In this document: piece after piece, positions 16,086 to 23,544 of the stretch
How the letters are laid out: each line of letters begins with the position of its first letter
How positions within the stretch are numbered: position 1 is the first letter of the stretch
Program-made: the position numbers and the translations under genes
Notes under the pieces: model-generated
Seen by the model: the letters and a program-made list of their open reading frames with translations, nothing else
What the model was told of the DNA's origin: nothing
Database searches by the model: none
Assembly (NCBI RefSeq): GCF_014205275.1
Contig: NZ_JACHND010000001.1
Span: 2,542,001 to 2,606,000, forward strand
Reading direction: 5' to 3'
Source of the DNA: Sphaerisporangium siamense
GTDB taxonomy: Bacteria; Actinomycetota; Actinomycetes; Streptosporangiales; Streptosporangiaceae
DNA length: 64,000 bases

Positions 16086-18074
16086 ATGAGTGTGAAGGTC
16101 AGCGTGGTTGTGCCGGTATCGGAGCCCGGCCCGGACGACGACGCGTTCGACGCGTGCGTGCGTTCGCTCCTAGAGCAGTCCATGCCGTCGGACGAGTACG
16201 AGGTGATCTTCGCCGACGACCGGTCGGGCGACGGCACGCGCGAGCGCCTCGACGCAGTCGCCGCCGTGCGGCCCAACGTGCGCGTCCTGCACCTGGAGCA
16301 CACCGGGACCCCCGCGCGCGGGCGCAACGTGGGCCTCGCCGTGGCCCGCGGCGAGTACGTCTACCTGCTCGGCCAGCGCGACCGCCTGGAGCGCGTGGCG
16401 CTGGAGAGCATGTACCGCACGGCCGCGGAGACCGACGCCGACATCCTCATCGGCCGCGTCGTCCGCGGCGACAACCCGCCCCAGCGGGCCTTCAGCCGTA
16501 ACCGCGAGCGCGCCGACGTGCTGCGCGACCGGCTGCTCGGCCTGCCCACGGCGCACAAGCTGTTCCGCCGCGCCTTCCTCGACGCCCGTGAGATCCGCTT
16601 CCCCGAGATCCAGCCCGAGCTGTCGGAGCAGGCGTTCGTGCTGCGGGCCTACCTGACCGCCAAGGTCATCGCGGTGCTCGCCGACCAGATCTGCTGCCAC
16701 ATCGCCCCGCCGCCGCAGGAGGCGCCCGACCCGCGCGCCTACGCCGCCGGGCTGCGGGCCATCCTCGACATCGTCGACACCCACAGCGAGCCGGGCGACG
16801 CCAGGGAACGGCTGTACGCGCACTGGTTCCGCGCCGGCGTGCTGCGCCTGCTCGGCGGCCGTCACCTGCGCACCGACCAGCGGGGAGCGCTGTTCATCGA
16901 GCTGCGCGCCCTCACCGCGGAACGGTTCCCCGAGGAGCTGGACCGCCATCTGCCGGTCCATCTCCGCGCCCGGGCCGTCCTCCTCAGGTCCGGCGACCTC
17001 GGACGCCTGGTCGCCCTCGGCGAGGCCGCCAGGGGCACCTCCGTCCGGGCGGAGCTGCGCGAGGTGGCCTGGGACGAGGACACCCTGATCATGGACCTCG
17101 CGGTCGAGCTGATCGGCCCCGACGGCGCGCCCGTCACCTTCAAGGCCGAGGGCGACCGCCTGCACTGGACCCCGCCCGTGGCCGGCTTCGACCTGCCCGC
17201 GCCGCTCGCCGACGTCACCGACGCCGTCGAGCGCGCCCGCATGGAGGTCTACATCCGCCACCAGGACCACGGGCTGATCTTCTTCATCCCCGTCCACGGC
17301 GAGGTCTGCCGGGCCCAGGAAGGGGACCGGGTCCGCGTCTGGGCCGTGGGGCGGGCCCGCCTCGACGTCGCCACGGTCGCGCTCGGCCGCCCGCTGCGCC
17401 CGGGGGAGTGGGAGGTCCACGTCCGCATGTACACCGGGGCGCAGCAGGCCCGCACCCGCGTCGCCGGGCGGCGCGGCGCGCCGCTGAGCTGCGTCGGCGT
17501 CCTGGCCGGACGGCCGCGCAGGCTCGTCATCCCCTGCTGGTCGGAGCAGCGCGAGCTCAGCGTCTGCGTGGAGCCCCGCTCGTTCGCCGAGTCGATCCTC
17601 CTGGTCTCGCCCGGCGCCTCGGTCACCCACCGCGAGGGGCACGTCTTCGTCGTCCTCCCCGTCCCCTACGTCCCGCCGAGCGGCGGCCCGCCCGCCGAGC
17701 TGGTGCTGCGGCAGCTCGCCGGGCGCGGCCGGACGATCACCGTGCCCGCCCTGGTCGAACCCGGCGTCCCCGGGCGCTTCCCCGGCCAGCTCGTCGCCAA
17801 GGTGCCCGTGCGGCGCCTCCCCGGCGAGGGCCACCTCGGCAACGGCCTGTGGGCGCCCCACCTGCGCGTGGACGGCGGCGAGACCGCGCTCCGCTTCACC
17901 CTGGAGATGAACAGGGGCCGGGCCAGGATCCAGGCCGCGGGCGAGCCCGGCGCGCTCGCCGTACGCCGCTCGACCCTGGGCAGGCTGCTGGCCCGCCTGC
18001 CCGGCGGCAGGTACGCCGTCCGCGCCGCCCACGCCATCCAGGAGCGCTACCTGCCCACCCCGCCCGCCTCCTGA
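16086..18074 (+). CDS. Family 2 glycosyltransferase, large form
   Basis: 662 residues. The N-terminal GT2 domain (about 1-230) starts VSVVVPVSEPG and has IFADDRSGDGT for the nucleotide-sugar site and GTPARGRNVGLAVARGEYVYLL. The usual acidic metal motif after that is GQRDRLE, where related enzymes usually have two acidic residues, so metal binding may be altered. The C-terminal 400 residues are beta-rich and may bind polymer, as in wall-teichoic-acid glycosyltransferases such as TarS. No signal peptide is seen. It lies immediately before the lanthipeptide cluster but I see nothing that ties it to it. Confidence 0.8.
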   Translation: MSVKVSVVVPVSEPGPDDDAFDACVRSLLEQSMPSDEYEVIFADDRSGDGTRERLDAVAAVRPNVRVLHLEHTGTPARGRNVGLAVARGEYVYLLGQRDRLERVALESMYRTAAETDADILIGRVVRGDNPPQRAFSRNRERADVLRDRLLGLPTAHKLFRRAFLDAREIRFPEIQPELSEQAFVLRAYLTAKVIAVLADQICCHIAPPPQEAPDPRAYAAGLRAILDIVDTHSEPGDARERLYAHWFRAGVLRLLGGRHLRTDQRGALFIELRALTAERFPEELDRHLPVHLRARAVLLRSGDLGRLVALGEAARGTSVRAELREVAWDEDTLIMDLAVELIGPDGAPVTFKAEGDRLHWTPPVAGFDLPAPLADVTDAVERARMEVYIRHQDHGLIFFIPVHGEVCRAQEGDRVRVWAVGRARLDVATVALGRPLRPGEWEVHVRMYTGAQQARTRVAGRRGAPLSCVGVLAGRPRRLVIPCWSEQRELSVCVEPRSFAESILLVSPGASVTHREGHVFVVLPVPYVPPSGGPPAELVLRQLAGRGRTITVPALVEPGVPGRFPGQLVAKVPVRRLPGEGHLGNGLWAPHLRVDGGETALRFTLEMNRGRARIQAAGEPGALAVRRSTLGRLLARLPGGRYAVRAAHAIQERYLPTPPAS

Positions 18075-18168
18075 CCGGACGGCCCCGCCGCGGCGGGAAG
18101 GCCGCTCCGCCAGGACGTATGCCCTGCGTACGCCCGGTGCGCAAGTCGCGTTCAAGGACAGTCCAAGA

Positions 18169-21000
18169 TTGTCACAAGACCGTCGCGGCACCGTAACGGG
18201 TGTCCGGACGGCGACGACGCCCGACCCGGACGTACCACTTACGGACGGGGGGCTGTACGGCGTGGACGCAACGCGTGCGGTGGCGGAGCACGGCCCGGAG
18301 GGCGACCGCCACCTTCTGGAGGACATCGCCAGGGCGGCGCTGGCCCGCGCCGCGGGCGGCGGCGCCACGTGGCAGGTGCGCCCCGGCACACCGTGGACGC
18401 ACGTCGCCCCGGCCGGCACGGCCCGCCGCGAGCAGGGCTGGAAGCTGCACGTCTCGGCGACGCCGCTCTCGGCCCCCGTGGTGCTCAGCAGGGCCGCCGA
18501 CGTGCTGATCCGCCACGAGAGCGCCTTCAAGTTCGCCGCCACGCTCAAGACGACCGCGATGCTGGTCGGCAGGAACTACGAGCGCGGCGGCGCCGGCAAG
18601 TTCATCACGGTCTACCCGGCCGACGACGACCTGTTCCTGACGCTGGCGGCGGAACTGCACGACGCCGTCGCCGGGCTGCCGGGGCCGCGGATCCTCTCCG
18701 ACCGGCCGTGGCGGCCGGGCAGCCCGGTCCACTACCGGTACGGGGTCTTCAGCGGCGTGCGCAGGCTCACCAACGACGGCTCCTACGACGTCGCGCTGCG
18801 CGCGCCGGACGGCACGCTCGTCGCCGACCGGCGCGAGGCGTCCTTCACCCCGCCGCCCTGGGCGACCTCCCCGATCCCCGAGCCCGCGGCGGACCCCTCC
18901 GCCCCGAAGAAGAGCGCCGTGGTGCTCCTCAACGACCGGTTCGTGGTGCGTGGCGCCATCCGGCACGGCAACAAGGGCGGCGTCTACCGGGCCGAGGACC
19001 GGGTCACCGGCGCCGAGGTCATCGTCAAGGAGGCCCGCGCCCACGCCGCCGCGGCGCTGGACGGCACCGACGCCCGCGACCTGCTGCGGCACGAGGCCGC
19101 CATGCTGGACGCGCTCGCGCCGCTCGGCCTCGCCCCGCGCCGGATCGACCTGTTCGAGCAGGGCGGCAACCTGTTCCTGGCCGAGGAGATCGTCGCCGGG
19201 GAGCAACTGCGGCACTGGATCGCCGGGCGGGCCGCCGCGCTCACCCGCGAGAGCGACGCGCACGCCCGCGGACTCGACCCCGGCACGGCCGTGGCCATGG
19301 CCCGCGAGCTGGTCGCGCTCGTCGCCGCCGTCCACGACCGCGGCTACGTGCTGCGCGACCTCAACCCCAACAACGTGATGGTGACCCCGGACGGCGACCT
19401 CCGCCTCATCGACCTGGAGATGGTCACCGAGCCGGGCACGCCCGCCGGACGCGCCTACACGCCCGGATACGGGCCGCCCGAGGTGGTGGCGGGCCCCGAG
19501 ACCGGGCCCGCGCCCGAACGCACCGCCGACCTGTTCTCCCTCGGCGCCACCCTGTTCCACCTGGCCAGCGGGGTGGACCCGGTGCTGCCCCCCGACCTGC
19601 CCGCCGCCGAGGCCCGTCCCGTCCACGAGCGGTTCGCGGTCCTGGTGGGCGCGGCCGGACACGTCCACCCCGCGGTCGCGGCGCTGGCCCCGCTGATCCT
19701 CGGCCTGGTCGCCCACGACCCCGACGGCCGCTGGAGCCTGGAACGCTCCCGCGCGTTCCTGGCCGCGCCGCCGGCCCACCGCGCCGGCGCGGAGCCGCCC
19801 GGCGACAGGCTGCCCGCCGGCGCGCGGGACCTGATGCTGCGGGACGGCCTGGCGCACATCATCGCCACCCAGGCCGCGCCCGAGGCCGAGCGCCTGTGGC
19901 CCGCGGGGGCCTTCGGTGACACCACCGACCCGCTGAACGTCCAGTACGGCGCGGCCGGCGTGCTCGCCGTGCTCGTCCGCGCGGCGCGGGGCCGCCCCGA
20001 ACCGGTGGCCCGCGGCCTGGACGACGCCATCGGCAGGCTCGCCGCGTGGATCGACGCCCGCCTGCGGGACGTCCCCCGGATCCTGCCCGGCCTGTACTTC
20101 GGCCGCTCGGGCACCGCCTGGGCGCTGTACGAGGCCGCGCGCCACCTCGGCGACGACGCGATGGCCGGGCGGGCACTCCAGCTCGCCCGGGACCTGCCCG
20201 CGACCTGGCCCAACCCGGACGTCTGCCACGGCGCGGCCGGGGCGGGGCTGGCCGTGCTCGGCCTGTGGCGGGCCACCGGCGACGAGGGCTTCGCCAAGCA
20301 GGCGATCGGCTACGCCGACGCGCTGGTCATGGCGGCCCGGCGGCGGCCGGAGGGGGTGATGTGGCAGATCCCGCGGGACTTCGACTCCGGCCTGGCCGGG
20401 CTGCAGCACTACGGCTACGCCCACGGCGTCGCGGGGATCGGGACGTACCTGCTGCTGGCGGGCGCCGCGCTGGACCGCCCCGCCTACCTGGACCTGGCCA
20501 GGGAGGCCGGGGACACCCTGGCCCGCGTGGCGATCGAGGACGGCGACTGCGCCTGGTGGCCGAGCGGCGAGGGCTCCCCGCGGGAGCGCCTGACGCACTG
20601 GTGCAGCGGCTCCTCCGGGGTCGGCACGTTCCTGGCCCGCCTCGGCGCGCTGCCCGGCGAGGGCCACCGTCTGCACCTGGCCCGGCGCGCCGCGACCGCC
20701 GTACGGCTGGCCCGCTGGCACGCCTCCCCGGCCGCCTGTCACGGCCTGGCGGGCGACGCCCAGTTCCTGCTGGACCTGGCCGACGCCACGGGCGACCCCG
20801 CCTACCGGGACTGGGCCGGGGAACTGGCCACGGCCGTCCACGCCCGGCACGCGGTCAGGGACGGCCGGGTGGTCACGCCCGACGAGCACCACGTGGACGT
20901 CACCCCCGGGTACAACACCGGCCTGGCCGGCACGCTGGACCTGCTGCTGCGCCTGCGGCACGGCGGCGGCCGCATGTGGGTGCCGGGGGAGGCGTGGTGA
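18169..21000 (+). CDS. Class IV-like lanthionine synthetase (lyase-kinase-cyclase)
   Basis: About 943 residues from the TTG at 18169; GTG at 18262 is an alternative start. The enzyme phosphorylates Ser/Thr of the precursor, eliminates phosphate and adds Cys to form (methyl)lanthionine. The N-terminal lyase region has QGWKLHVSATPLSAPVVL and KFITVYP. The kinase (about 258-530) has VIVKEAR with the Lys near 287 and LRDLNPNNVM with catalytic Asp near 397. The LanC-like cyclase (about 640-935) has HWCSG with Cys812 and ACHG with Cys857-His858, plus CHGAAG and AHGVAG. Class III LanKC cyclases lack these zinc ligands, so the enzyme fits class IV (LanL). The next gene overlaps its stop. Confidence 0.9.
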   Translation: MSQDRRGTVTGVRTATTPDPDVPLTDGGLYGVDATRAVAEHGPEGDRHLLEDIARAALARAAGGGATWQVRPGTPWTHVAPAGTARREQGWKLHVSATPLSAPVVLSRAADVLIRHESAFKFAATLKTTAMLVGRNYERGGAGKFITVYPADDDLFLTLAAELHDAVAGLPGPRILSDRPWRPGSPVHYRYGVFSGVRRLTNDGSYDVALRAPDGTLVADRREASFTPPPWATSPIPEPAADPSAPKKSAVVLLNDRFVVRGAIRHGNKGGVYRAEDRVTGAEVIVKEARAHAAAALDGTDARDLLRHEAAMLDALAPLGLAPRRIDLFEQGGNLFLAEEIVAGEQLRHWIAGRAAALTRESDAHARGLDPGTAVAMARELVALVAAVHDRGYVLRDLNPNNVMVTPDGDLRLIDLEMVTEPGTPAGRAYTPGYGPPEVVAGPETGPAPERTADLFSLGATLFHLASGVDPVLPPDLPAAEARPVHERFAVLVGAAGHVHPAVAALAPLILGLVAHDPDGRWSLERSRAFLAAPPAHRAGAEPPGDRLPAGARDLMLRDGLAHIIATQAAPEAERLWPAGAFGDTTDPLNVQYGAAGVLAVLVRAARGRPEPVARGLDDAIGRLAAWIDARLRDVPRILPGLYFGRSGTAWALYEAARHLGDDAMAGRALQLARDLPATWPNPDVCHGAAGAGLAVLGLWRATGDEGFAKQAIGYADALVMAARRRPEGVMWQIPRDFDSGLAGLQHYGYAHGVAGIGTYLLLAGAALDRPAYLDLAREAGDTLARVAIEDGDCAWWPSGEGSPRERLTHWCSGSSGVGTFLARLGALPGEGHRLHLARRAATAVRLARWHASPAACHGLAGDAQFLLDLADATGDPAYRDWAGELATAVHARHAVRDGRVVTPDEHHVDVTPGYNTGLAGTLDLLLRLRHGGGRMWVPGEAW

Positions 21001-22745
21001 GCGCCGCGGCCACGACGGCGGCGCCCGCGCGGATGCGGATCAGCTTCCGGTTCTCCGGCTCCGGCCGCCACGCGGCCTGCCTCACCCACGGGCCCGGCGG
21101 CGACCTCGTGCCCGAACTGTGGACCTTCGGCGCCCGCGACCGGCAGGAGACGCTGCCCTCGGCCGAGACCGTGCGCACCCAGCCCACGGCGACCGGCGAC
21201 GGGCGCGTGCTGCTCCTGCGCGCCATGGACGGCCACCACGTCCTGGGGCTGGCGGCACGGGACGGCGGGCGGTGGGCCGAGCGCACGCTCGCCCCGATCC
21301 CCGCGGCGGGCCTGCGGCTGCTGCCGTCCGCGGCCGGGGCCGTCCACCCGCTGGGCCTGGCGGTGCGCACGACCGCGTCCGGCCTCACCACGCTGCTGCG
21401 CGTCACCGACCGGCCGCTCGGCCTGGCCCCGATCATGGACCTGCCGGGCCGGTTCACCACCTGCTCGTGGCTGGACGAGTCCGGCACGCTGCTCGCGGGG
21501 AACCTGGCCGTGGACGGCGCCGTCACCCCCATCGTCGCCGACCTGGCCCGGCGGACCTGGACGGCGATCGCCGGCGAGGGCTCTCAGCTCGTGCTCGCCC
21601 GCGCCGGGCACGCCCTGGTCACCTGCCGCGAGGACGGCGCTCCCTGGCTGGCCTGGGGGCGGCCGGGCGAGACGCTGCCGCTGCCGCGTCCGGGACGGCT
21701 GGAGGCGCTGGACGGCGCCGTGCTGCCCGTGGCCGTGGACCCGGAGGGGCGGCGGATCGCGCTCCGGGTGCAGCGGGGCGCCCGCGGCACCCTGGCGATC
21801 TACACCCCCGCCGCCGACCGGGTCCGGGAGGTGCCGACCCCGCCGGGCGTCCTGCACCCCGCGGCGAGCTGGTCCCGTGGCGGGCTGCGCGTGGCCTGCA
21901 GCACGCCCTCGCTGCCGAGCGGCGTGATCACCGTCGATCCCGACCGGCCGGACCCGATCCGGGTCTCCGGCGGCGAGGCCGCGGCCGGGGACGCCCACCT
22001 GGAGACCTTCCCGGGACCCGAGGGCGCGATCGAGGCCGTCGTCTACGGCGACTGGCGTTCGGACGCGCCGCTGCTGCTCGCCCTGCACGGCGGCCCCGAG
22101 TCGGCGTGGGACCTGTCGTTCGACCCGGTGTGCCAGGCCATCGCCGCGACGGGGATCACGATCGTGGCCCCCAACCAGCGGGGCAGCGTCGGCTACGGCG
22201 ACGCGCACCGCGACGCGCTGCGCGGCGCGTGGGGGGTGCCCGACCTCGCCGACATCAGGCATCTGGTGCGCCTGCTGACCCGGCGCAGGCCGCCCGGCGC
22301 GCCCGCGCCGATGCTGTACGGCGTGAGCTACGGCGCGTACCTGGCGCTGCTGGCCGCCGCGGCCGATCCCGGGCTGTGGTCGCGCTGCGCGGTGATCGCG
22401 CCGTTCCTGTCAGGGCCGCGCCTGCACGCCGAGGCGGCGGAGCAGGTCCGCGCCCTGATCGAGCGGCTGGGCGGGCAGGTCGAGCACCACGACGATCTCG
22501 GCCCGCGCGACCTGTACCGGCTCGCGCCCCGCATCACCGCTCCCTTGCTGATCGTCCACGGGGACCGTGATCCCGTCATCCCGGTCGGCCAGTCGCGGCT
22601 GCTGTGCGAGCGCCTGGACGCGGCCCGCGTGACGTATCTGGAGATTTCCGGCGGGGGGCATTTCCCGCCGGGCGAGACCGGCCGGGAGCGGGTCATCGAC
22701 CGGCTCACCGGCTTCCTGACCGCCGACCCCGAGGAGAGGGGGTGA
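20997..22745 (+). CDS. S9 family serine peptidase, probable leader protease
   Basis: 582 residues from a GTG that overlaps the synthetase stop by four bases. An N-terminal beta-propeller-like part (about 15-330) precedes an alpha/beta-hydrolase domain with LHGGPES (oxyanion loop), Ser444 in GVSYG, Asp525 in HGDRDP and His555 in GGGHF: a complete triad. No signal peptide is seen, so it acts in the cytosol. Prolyl-oligopeptidase-type S9 enzymes remove leaders in some lanthipeptide systems (flavipeptin FlaP). The position between synthetase and precursor genes supports that role. Two of the precursors have no Pro, so cleavage may follow another residue, as in acylaminoacyl-type S9 enzymes. Confidence 0.88.
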   Translation: MSAAATTAAPARMRISFRFSGSGRHAACLTHGPGGDLVPELWTFGARDRQETLPSAETVRTQPTATGDGRVLLLRAMDGHHVLGLAARDGGRWAERTLAPIPAAGLRLLPSAAGAVHPLGLAVRTTASGLTTLLRVTDRPLGLAPIMDLPGRFTTCSWLDESGTLLAGNLAVDGAVTPIVADLARRTWTAIAGEGSQLVLARAGHALVTCREDGAPWLAWGRPGETLPLPRPGRLEALDGAVLPVAVDPEGRRIALRVQRGARGTLAIYTPAADRVREVPTPPGVLHPAASWSRGGLRVACSTPSLPSGVITVDPDRPDPIRVSGGEAAAGDAHLETFPGPEGAIEAVVYGDWRSDAPLLLALHGGPESAWDLSFDPVCQAIAATGITIVAPNQRGSVGYGDAHRDALRGAWGVPDLADIRHLVRLLTRRRPPGAPAPMLYGVSYGAYLALLAAAADPGLWSRCAVIAPFLSGPRLHAEAAEQVRALIERLGGQVEHHDDLGPRDLYRLAPRITAPLLIVHGDRDPVIPVGQSRLLCERLDAARVTYLEISGGGHFPPGETGRERVIDRLTGFLTADPEERG

Positions 22746-22752
22746 CGACACC

Positions 22753-22860
22753 ATGACCGTCGACGTGGACGCCCTGCAGACGCTGCGCGCCGAGGACTTC
22801 CAGGGCCTCGCCAGATGTGACTACACCTGCTGGTTCACCTGCTTCTGGACCGAGGACTGA
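22753..22860 (+). CDS. Lanthipeptide precursor 1 (three CxxT tetrads)
   Basis: 35 residues, too short for usual gene calling. The ATG at 22753 follows GAGGAGAGGGGG, and begins eight bases after the peptidase stop. The leader (1-21) has VDALQTLRAEDFQGLAR; its 'L-Q-T-L' and 'L-x-x-E-x-x-x-G-L' patterns are shared with the other two precursors. The core has Cys22, Cys26 and Cys30, each followed three residues later by Thr (25, 29, 33): CDYT, CWFT, CFWT, then ED. Aromatic residues fill most inner positions. The order Cys-then-Thr is the reverse of most lanthipeptides. Confidence 0.9.
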   Translation: MTVDVDALQTLRAEDFQGLARCDYTCWFTCFWTED

Positions 22861-22919
22861 GCCTGGCGGCCGGCCTCGGGCCACGACGGCCACCGAAGAG
22901 GGGGAGGAGGTGACCGACC

Positions 22920-23051
22920 ATGACGATCGACGTCGACGTCCTGCAGACGCTGCGCGCGGAGGCCCACGAGGGTCTGATGCGCTGCGAGCAGACCTGCCTG
23001 TGGACCTGCATCCAGACGGACTGCGGCTCCAGCTGCTGGATCACGGGCTGA
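22920..23051 (+). CDS. Lanthipeptide precursor 2 (five CxxT/S tetrads)
   Basis: 43 residues; the ATG at 22920 has GGGGGAGGAGG upstream. The leader starts MTIDVDVLQTLRAEAHEGLMR and is close to precursor 1, sharing an identical 17-base stretch at DNA level over LQTLR. The core is CEQT (22-25), CLWT (26-29), CIQT (30-33), Asp34, CGSS (35-38), CWIT (39-42) and Gly43. Five Cys face five Ser/Thr at i+3, so all Cys could be used in i to i+3 rings. Ser37 is the one extra hydroxy residue in the core. Confidence 0.92.
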   Translation: MTIDVDVLQTLRAEAHEGLMRCEQTCLWTCIQTDCGSSCWITG

Positions 23052-23082
23052 CGCCCGAGCGGCGCGCGGCCGGGCCCTGGAA

Positions 23083-23166
23083 ATGGGGCTGACGCGCTGC
23101 GAGCGGACCTGCCTGTGGACCCGCATCCGGGCCGACCTCGGCTCAGGCCGCCGGGGCACGGGCCGA
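23083..23166 (+). pseudogene. Decayed fourth precursor copy
   Basis: An open frame from ATG 23083 reads like residues 18-43 of precursor 2, with about 16 of 26 positions identical. It keeps CERT and CLWT, then loses the remaining Cys: Cys30 to Arg (TGC to CGC), Cys35 to Leu, Cys39 to Arg. The stop TGA has become CGA, so the frame runs on to 23226, and the leader is lost upstream. It lies directly between precursors 2 and 3, which points to tandem duplication followed by decay. Confidence 0.75.
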
Positions 23167-23222
23167 CGCTCAGCCGCACCCAAGAAATCCGAATCAATTC
23201 ACCTACGTATAGGAGGAACGCC

Positions 23223-23348
23223 ATGACCATCGACATCGCCGCCCTGCAGACCCTGCCCGAGACCGACCCCGTGGGCCTGCGCGACTGCTGGATCACCTGT
23301 GGGTTCAGCCGGACCTGCTCGTCCACCTGCACGATCACGGGTAGCTGA
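23223..23348 (+). CDS. Lanthipeptide precursor 3 (four CxxT/S tetrads)
   Basis: 41 residues; ATG 23223 follows AGGAGGA. The leader starts MTIDIAALQT and continues LPETDPVGLRD. LPETDPVG is, from memory, the same motif as in class IV leaders such as venezuelin VenA, and supports the class IV assignment. The core is CWIT (22-25), CGFS (26-29), an RT insert (30-31), CSST (32-35), CTIT (36-39) and GS. As in the other two peptides, every Cys has Ser/Thr at +3, and Cys22 is at the same position in all three. Confidence 0.92.
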   Translation: MTIDIAALQTLPETDPVGLRDCWITCGFSRTCSSTCTITGS

Positions 23349-23355
23349 CCCGGCC

Positions 23356-23419
23356 GCGTGACCACCGTCGCGTGATCACCGTCGCCGGTCGCCGTGATCA
23401 CCACGGCGTGACCACCGTC
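23356..23419 (+). repeat. Four 14-bp imperfect direct repeats
   Basis: Copies of GCGTGACCACCGTC begin at 23356, 23370, 23392 and 23406; the first and last are identical and the middle two differ by a few bases (GATC for GACC). They lie between precursor 3 and the exporter genes. Some copies contain TGATCA and could also fold. Confidence 0.6.
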
Positions 23420-23452
23420 ACGGCCGTCGCCGGCTGATCGCTCTCACGGACC

Positions 23453-23489
23453 GGGGTTCAGATGGGCGGCGCATGCCCATCTGAACCCC
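23453..23489 (+). terminator. Hairpin between precursors and exporter genes
   Basis: A perfect 15-bp inverted repeat (23453-23467 and 23475-23489) with a 7-base loop. There is no run of T after it, as is common in actinomycetes. It could end the precursor transcript, or act as a partial terminator or 3' stabiliser that keeps precursor mRNA above exporter mRNA. Confidence 0.7.
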
Positions 23490-23544
23490 TCGGCGTCATC
23501 GCACCTTAGTGAAACGGACACGAGCCGCCTTAAGGGGCAACACT

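Noticed and set aside
18172..20961. A very long open frame opposite the lanthionine synthetase
   Set aside because: It is a GC-rich shadow with Gly/Arg/Gln/Val-rich, motif-free translation. The plus strand carries clear lyase, kinase and cyclase motifs.
18169..21000. Reading the synthetase as class III LanKC making labionins
   Set aside because: The cyclase has the WCxG and CHG zinc motifs that class III enzymes lack. The precursors also lack the S-x-x-S-x-C labionin pattern.
23349..23508. A further precursor gene after precursor 3
   Set aside because: The short frames there contain no Cys and no leader-like start; the region is repeats and a hairpin.
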